From the NCBI GenBank assembly GCA_023441255.1, contig JAEZPW010000044.1:1-25000 (forward strand): a DNA stretch of 25,000 nucleotides, given 5' to 3'. The translations under genes and the position numbers were made by a program. Below are positions 22,464 to 25,000 of this stretch, piece by piece. The first letter of the stretch is position 1; each line of letters starts with the position of its first letter. The DNA is from Acidobacteriota bacterium (GTDB lineage: Bacteria; Acidobacteriota; Terriglobia; Terriglobales; Acidobacteriaceae). The notes under the pieces were generated by a model. It made no database searches and was not told the origin of the DNA. It worked only from the letters and a program-made list of their open reading frames with translations.

Positions 22464-23438
22464 CTATGCAGCGGTGGTTTCGCCTCCCAGAAGCGTAAGC
22501 ACCTCGCCCGTGATGTAGCTCGAATCCGCCTCTGACGCGAAGAAGACATACGACGGCGCAATCTCTTCCGGTTGTGCCGCGCGCTCCATCGGCACCTTCC
22601 CGCCAAATTGCTTCACCTTCTCCGGAGGCTGGTCCGCGATGTTCAACGGCGTCCAGACCGGACCGGGCGCGATGCAGTTGACGCGAATGCCTCGTTCCAC
22701 CAGGTTCTGCGCCAGCGATTTCGTGAATGCGTGAATAGCGCCCTTAGTGGCGGAGTAGTCGAGCAGCTGCTTGCTGCCGCTCAGTCCAGTGATGGAACCC
22801 GTGTTGATGATTGCGCTGCCCTTCTGCAGATGCGCAAGCGCCGCCTTCGCCATGTGGAAGTAGCCGTAAATGTTGGTACGGAACGTGCGGGCCCATTGCT
22901 CCTCGCTCAGTTGTTCCAGGCCTTCCTGATGCTGCTGAAAAGCGGCATTATTCACCAGTACGTCCAGCTTTCCGAACTCCTGGACGGTTTGCTCAACGGC
23001 TCGCCGGCAGAATTCCGGGTCTGTTACGTCACCTGGGATCAGCAGAGCCTGCCCGCCTTCCTGCTGGATGGCGCGCTCAGTCTCTTCCGCGTCGGATTGT
23101 TCCTCGGGGAGGTAAACAATGGCGACGTCCGCACCTTCGCGGGCGTAGAGCACACAGACGGCGCGTCCGATGCCGGAATCTCCTCCGGTGACGATCGCCA
23201 CCTTCCCTTCGAGTTTGCCTGAAGGACGGTACGCAGGAGCTTCGAACCTTGGCCGCGGCTCGATCTGAGACTCGAGGCCGGGTTTCTCCTGGTGCTGCTC
23301 GGGGTAGGGAGCTTTTGGCTCTCGCTCGACCTGCTGCTTCGGCGTTGGGAACTCGTGAATCCTGGCTTTTCCCTTTTTGGTTTCGTTGCGCCTCTGCGAG
23401 TTCTGCGACGTTGACCTGCTGCTCTCCTTGCGTGCCAT
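22464..23438 (-). CDS. short-chain dehydrogenase/reductase, YhxC/YdaD-type
   Basis: 324 aa. Residues 1-75 are a charged, Pro/Gln/Glu-rich tail, as in the YhxC/YdaD (general stress protein 39) branch of SDRs. The Rossmann fold has TGGDSGIG (84-91), NNAA (163-166), Ser215 and Tyr228-x3-Lys232 (YSATK), all intact. It uses NAD(P)H to reduce or oxidise a carbonyl/alcohol; the substrate is unknown. ATG 23438 has GAGG upstream and starts the basic tail MARKESS. The divergent YHS gene and its sigma-54-like promoter lie in the 183-bp upstream gap. Confidence 0.9.
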   Translation of the reverse strand: MARKESSRSTSQNSQRRNETKKGKARIHEFPTPKQQVEREPKAPYPEQHQEKPGLESQIEPRPRFEAPAYRPSGKLEGKVAIVTGGDSGIGRAVCVLYAREGADVAIVYLPEEQSDAEETERAIQQEGGQALLIPGDVTDPEFCRRAVEQTVQEFGKLDVLVNNAAFQQHQEGLEQLSEEQWARTFRTNIYGYFHMAKAALAHLQKGSAIINTGSITGLSGSKQLLDYSATKGAIHAFTKSLAQNLVERGIRVNCIAPGPVWTPLNIADQPPEKVKQFGGKVPMERAAQPEEIAPSYVFFASEADSSYITGEVLTLLGGETTAA

Positions 23439-23552
23439 CCCTGCCTCGCTTATCGATTGGTTGCCGAGATAGATGCGCGACCGGGTGAGAGTGCAGTCCG
23501 CAAGATACATGCGGAGAACCAAATCGGGAGCTTGGCAAAAAGATCAGTTCCT

Positions 23553-23569
23553 TTGGCACAACGGCTGCC
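23553..23569 (+). promoter_or_regulatory. candidate sigma-54 (-24/-12) promoter for the YHS gene
   Basis: TTGGCACAACGGCTGCC: GG at 23555-23556 and GC at 23567-23568 are separated by exactly 10 nt, as in sigma-54 promoters. The first half matches TTGGCAC fully; the second half reads CTGC for TTGC. Start of transcription would fall near 23580, about 40 bp before the YHS ATG. No enhancer-binding site was identified. Confidence 0.45.
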
Positions 23570-23621
23570 AATGCGTGTCACATCCCAATCGGACAAATCG
23601 GTCACCTTGCAAGGAGGCGTC

Positions 23622-23774
23622 ATGGCCATCGATCCCGTCTGCGGTATGGACGTAAACGAGAACAACCCGCCCGCAAAGACCGAGTACGACGGAGTCACTT
23701 ATTACTTCTGCTCCCAGAACTGCCGGAACGAGTTTGAAGAAGACCCCGAGGAATATATTGGCTCGGCCGCATAG
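23622..23774 (+). CDS. 50-aa YHS-domain metal-binding protein
   Basis: The protein is a single YHS domain: MAIDPVCGMDV with Cys7, then YDGVTYYFCSQNCRNEFEEDPEEYI with Cys30 and Cys34. These cysteines are typical metal ligands, as in the metal-binding YHS domains of copper ATPases. An excellent AAGGAGG lies 4 nt upstream of ATG 23622, and the codon use fits the neighbours. Metal chaperoning is likely, but which metal cannot be told. It is divergent from the short-chain dehydrogenase and convergent with the glycosidase gene, so it is a one-gene unit. Confidence 0.87.
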   Translation: MAIDPVCGMDVNENNPPAKTEYDGVTYYFCSQNCRNEFEEDPEEYIGSAA

Positions 23775-23858
23775 ACGTCGTCGCGGAACTCCGAAACCAC
23801 AAGACCGCGACTGACTCCGACTTTTCTGGGCACGCCGGCAACTCGTTTTACGGGGGCC

Positions 23859-25000
23859 CTATTTGCCAGGCAAGAGGCTCTCGACCGCATCCCTGACGCG
23901 CTCGCCGAAGCCTGCGGTCAGGGACCATGGGCTAGGCTGACGCACAACATGTAGCCTGCCCTGAATATCGAGCACTTCGTAGTCGCTGCTCCCATCCGCT
24001 GTCCTGAAGAAACGAATGTCCGCGGTCGCTTTGCCTACACGCAAATGATGCAACGTGATCTCAGGGAGCCACTCTGGGAGGTACGGATCGACTAGAACTG
24101 TTTCAAGCGGTGCGTAGGGATATATGCCGAGCATCGCCTGAAGAAGTGTAAAGACCGCAGATGATGACCAGGCCTGCGGCCAATTCGCCTTCGGATAGAC
24201 GGCGGGAAACGGATGATCATCGTCACGCGGGTGCCCGGTGAAGCATTCTGGCAGACGCAGGTTATCGAACATCGATGCCGCTTCGAATTGTGCCCTGCAC
24301 AATTTGTCCACATGATGATGCATGCCATAGCGGGCGAAGCCGATGGCGAACACCGCATTTTCGACAGGCCATATCGTGCCGCGATGGTAGGCGTACGGAT
24401 CGAACGCCGGGTGGTCCGCCGACAGCGTCCGGATTCCCCAACCTGAGAACATGTCGGGCGACATGAGGCGGTCCGCAACCTGCTGCACATGCGCCTGATC
24501 TATGATGCCGCTGGCGAGACAGTGGCCGGGGTCAGACGCAACCGACTTGACGAGCCGGTCGTGAGAGTCGATCGCCATTGCAATGTAATCGGTCTCCGGC
24601 ACCCAGAACTTTTCGTTGAACCGCTTCTTCAATTCCTCCGCTTCCCGAAACAAGCGAATGGCTTCCGACGACATATCCATCCACCAGAGCGTTTCGGAGA
24701 GGAACAACTTGGACGCATAAACGAAAGCCTGCATCTCGCAGGTGCCGAGCGGATCCTCTACCTGCGATCCATCTTCGTAGACAATCGCGTCGCCGGAATC
24801 CTTCCAGCCCTGGTTCTTCTCACCCTGGTCCGAACGCGTCTGATACTCGTAAAAGCCATCGTGGTCGATATCGCCATACTCATCTGCCCAGCGCAAACCG
24901 CGTAGTGCGGGCTCGATGAAAGGACGCACAAGATCTTTGTCGCCGGTCCAGTGCCAAAGGGTGGAAACGACGGTCGGGTAGTAGATCGACGCGGTCACGC
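23859..25000 (-). CDS. amylo-alpha-1,6-glucosidase-like glycoside hydrolase, 3' part
   Basis: Partial: the frame runs off the window at the high-coordinate end, so the start and N-terminal domain lie outside. The 380 residues seen form most of an (alpha/alpha)6-barrel domain like that of glycogen-debranching/MGH1-like glycosidases. Clear marks are GDIDHDGFYEYQTRSDQG, NQGWKDSGDAI, YHRGTIWPVENAVFA and NWPQAWSSSAVFTLLQAMLG. The acid in GWKDS is a likely catalytic residue. The C-terminal 90 residues form a beta-rich domain. The substrate is probably an alpha-glucan or a related oligosaccharide, inferred from the family. The 84 bp to the YHS stop hold no clear terminator. Confidence 0.85.
   Translation of the reverse strand, partial: VTASIYYPTVVSTLWHWTGDKDLVRPFIEPALRGLRWADEYGDIDHDGFYEYQTRSDQGEKNQGWKDSGDAIVYEDGSQVEDPLGTCEMQAFVYASKLFLSETLWWMDMSSEAIRLFREAEELKKRFNEKFWVPETDYIAMAIDSHDRLVKSVASDPGHCLASGIIDQAHVQQVADRLMSPDMFSGWGIRTLSADHPAFDPYAYHRGTIWPVENAVFAIGFARYGMHHHVDKLCRAQFEAASMFDNLRLPECFTGHPRDDDHPFPAVYPKANWPQAWSSSAVFTLLQAMLGIYPYAPLETVLVDPYLPEWLPEITLHHLRVGKATADIRFFRTADGSSDYEVLDIQGRLHVVRQPSPWSLTAGFGERVRDAVESLLPGK

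Overview
The window looks like chromosomal DNA of an Acidobacteriota member, probably class Terriglobia (Koribacter-like). This rests on recollection of family repertoire and not on any search. The supporting signs are moderately high GC, PEGA-domain kinase-like proteins, a sigma/anti-sigma pair ending in a Ycf48/BNR-like domain, an ETF/acyl-CoA dehydrogenase block of unusual length, and intergenic clusters of tiny palindromes. I saw no rRNA or tRNA gene, transposase, phage gene or CRISPR array. Every gene of any size has a plausible product.

Layout. 62-4505 (minus): an exported oligopeptidase B-like peptidase lies downstream of a membrane pseudokinase with three PEGA repeats. 4651-6464 (plus): a PD-(D/E)XK-like protein and a secreted START/SRPBCC-like protein. 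6465-6850: a non-coding stretch packed with six short perfect palindromes and one dispersed-repeat-like segment. 6851-8003 (minus): a secreted ARPP-1-like gene broken by a frameshift. 8111-10449 (plus): an ECF-type sigma factor overlapping a zinc-finger anti-sigma-like membrane protein with an extracytoplasmic BNR-like end. A perfect 18-bp hairpin separates it from the next block. 10553-16789 (minus): a four-gene electron-transfer operon transcribed in the order acyl-CoA dehydrogenase (748 aa), ETF-quinone oxidoreductase/ferredoxin fusion, etfB, etfA. 16790-17428: a divergent regulatory region with a CRP/FNR-type palindrome and a 16-bp inverted repeat. 17429-19874 (plus): an MFS exporter and a VanX-type D-Ala-D-Ala dipeptidase. 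19959-21734 (minus): a secreted OB-fold-like protein and a radical SAM/SPASM protein. 21914-23774: a rubrerythrin-like protein, a short-chain dehydrogenase and a 50-aa YHS metal-binding protein with a sigma-54-like promoter. 23859-25000 (minus): the 3' part of an amylo-alpha-1,6-glucosidase-like glycoside hydrolase, cut by the window edge.

The most unusual block is the electron-transfer operon. Its acyl-CoA dehydrogenase should pass electrons through EtfAB to the FixC/FixX-like fusion and on to quinone. All four proteins differ from textbook members: a cysteine-bearing C-terminal extension, eight cysteines in the ferredoxin part, and a rewritten FAD loop in EtfA. Both longer spacers of the operon carry paired arrays of 7-bp tandem repeats in opposite orientation, built from different heptamers. 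This repeated architecture could fold in the mRNA and is the best candidate here for something not previously described.
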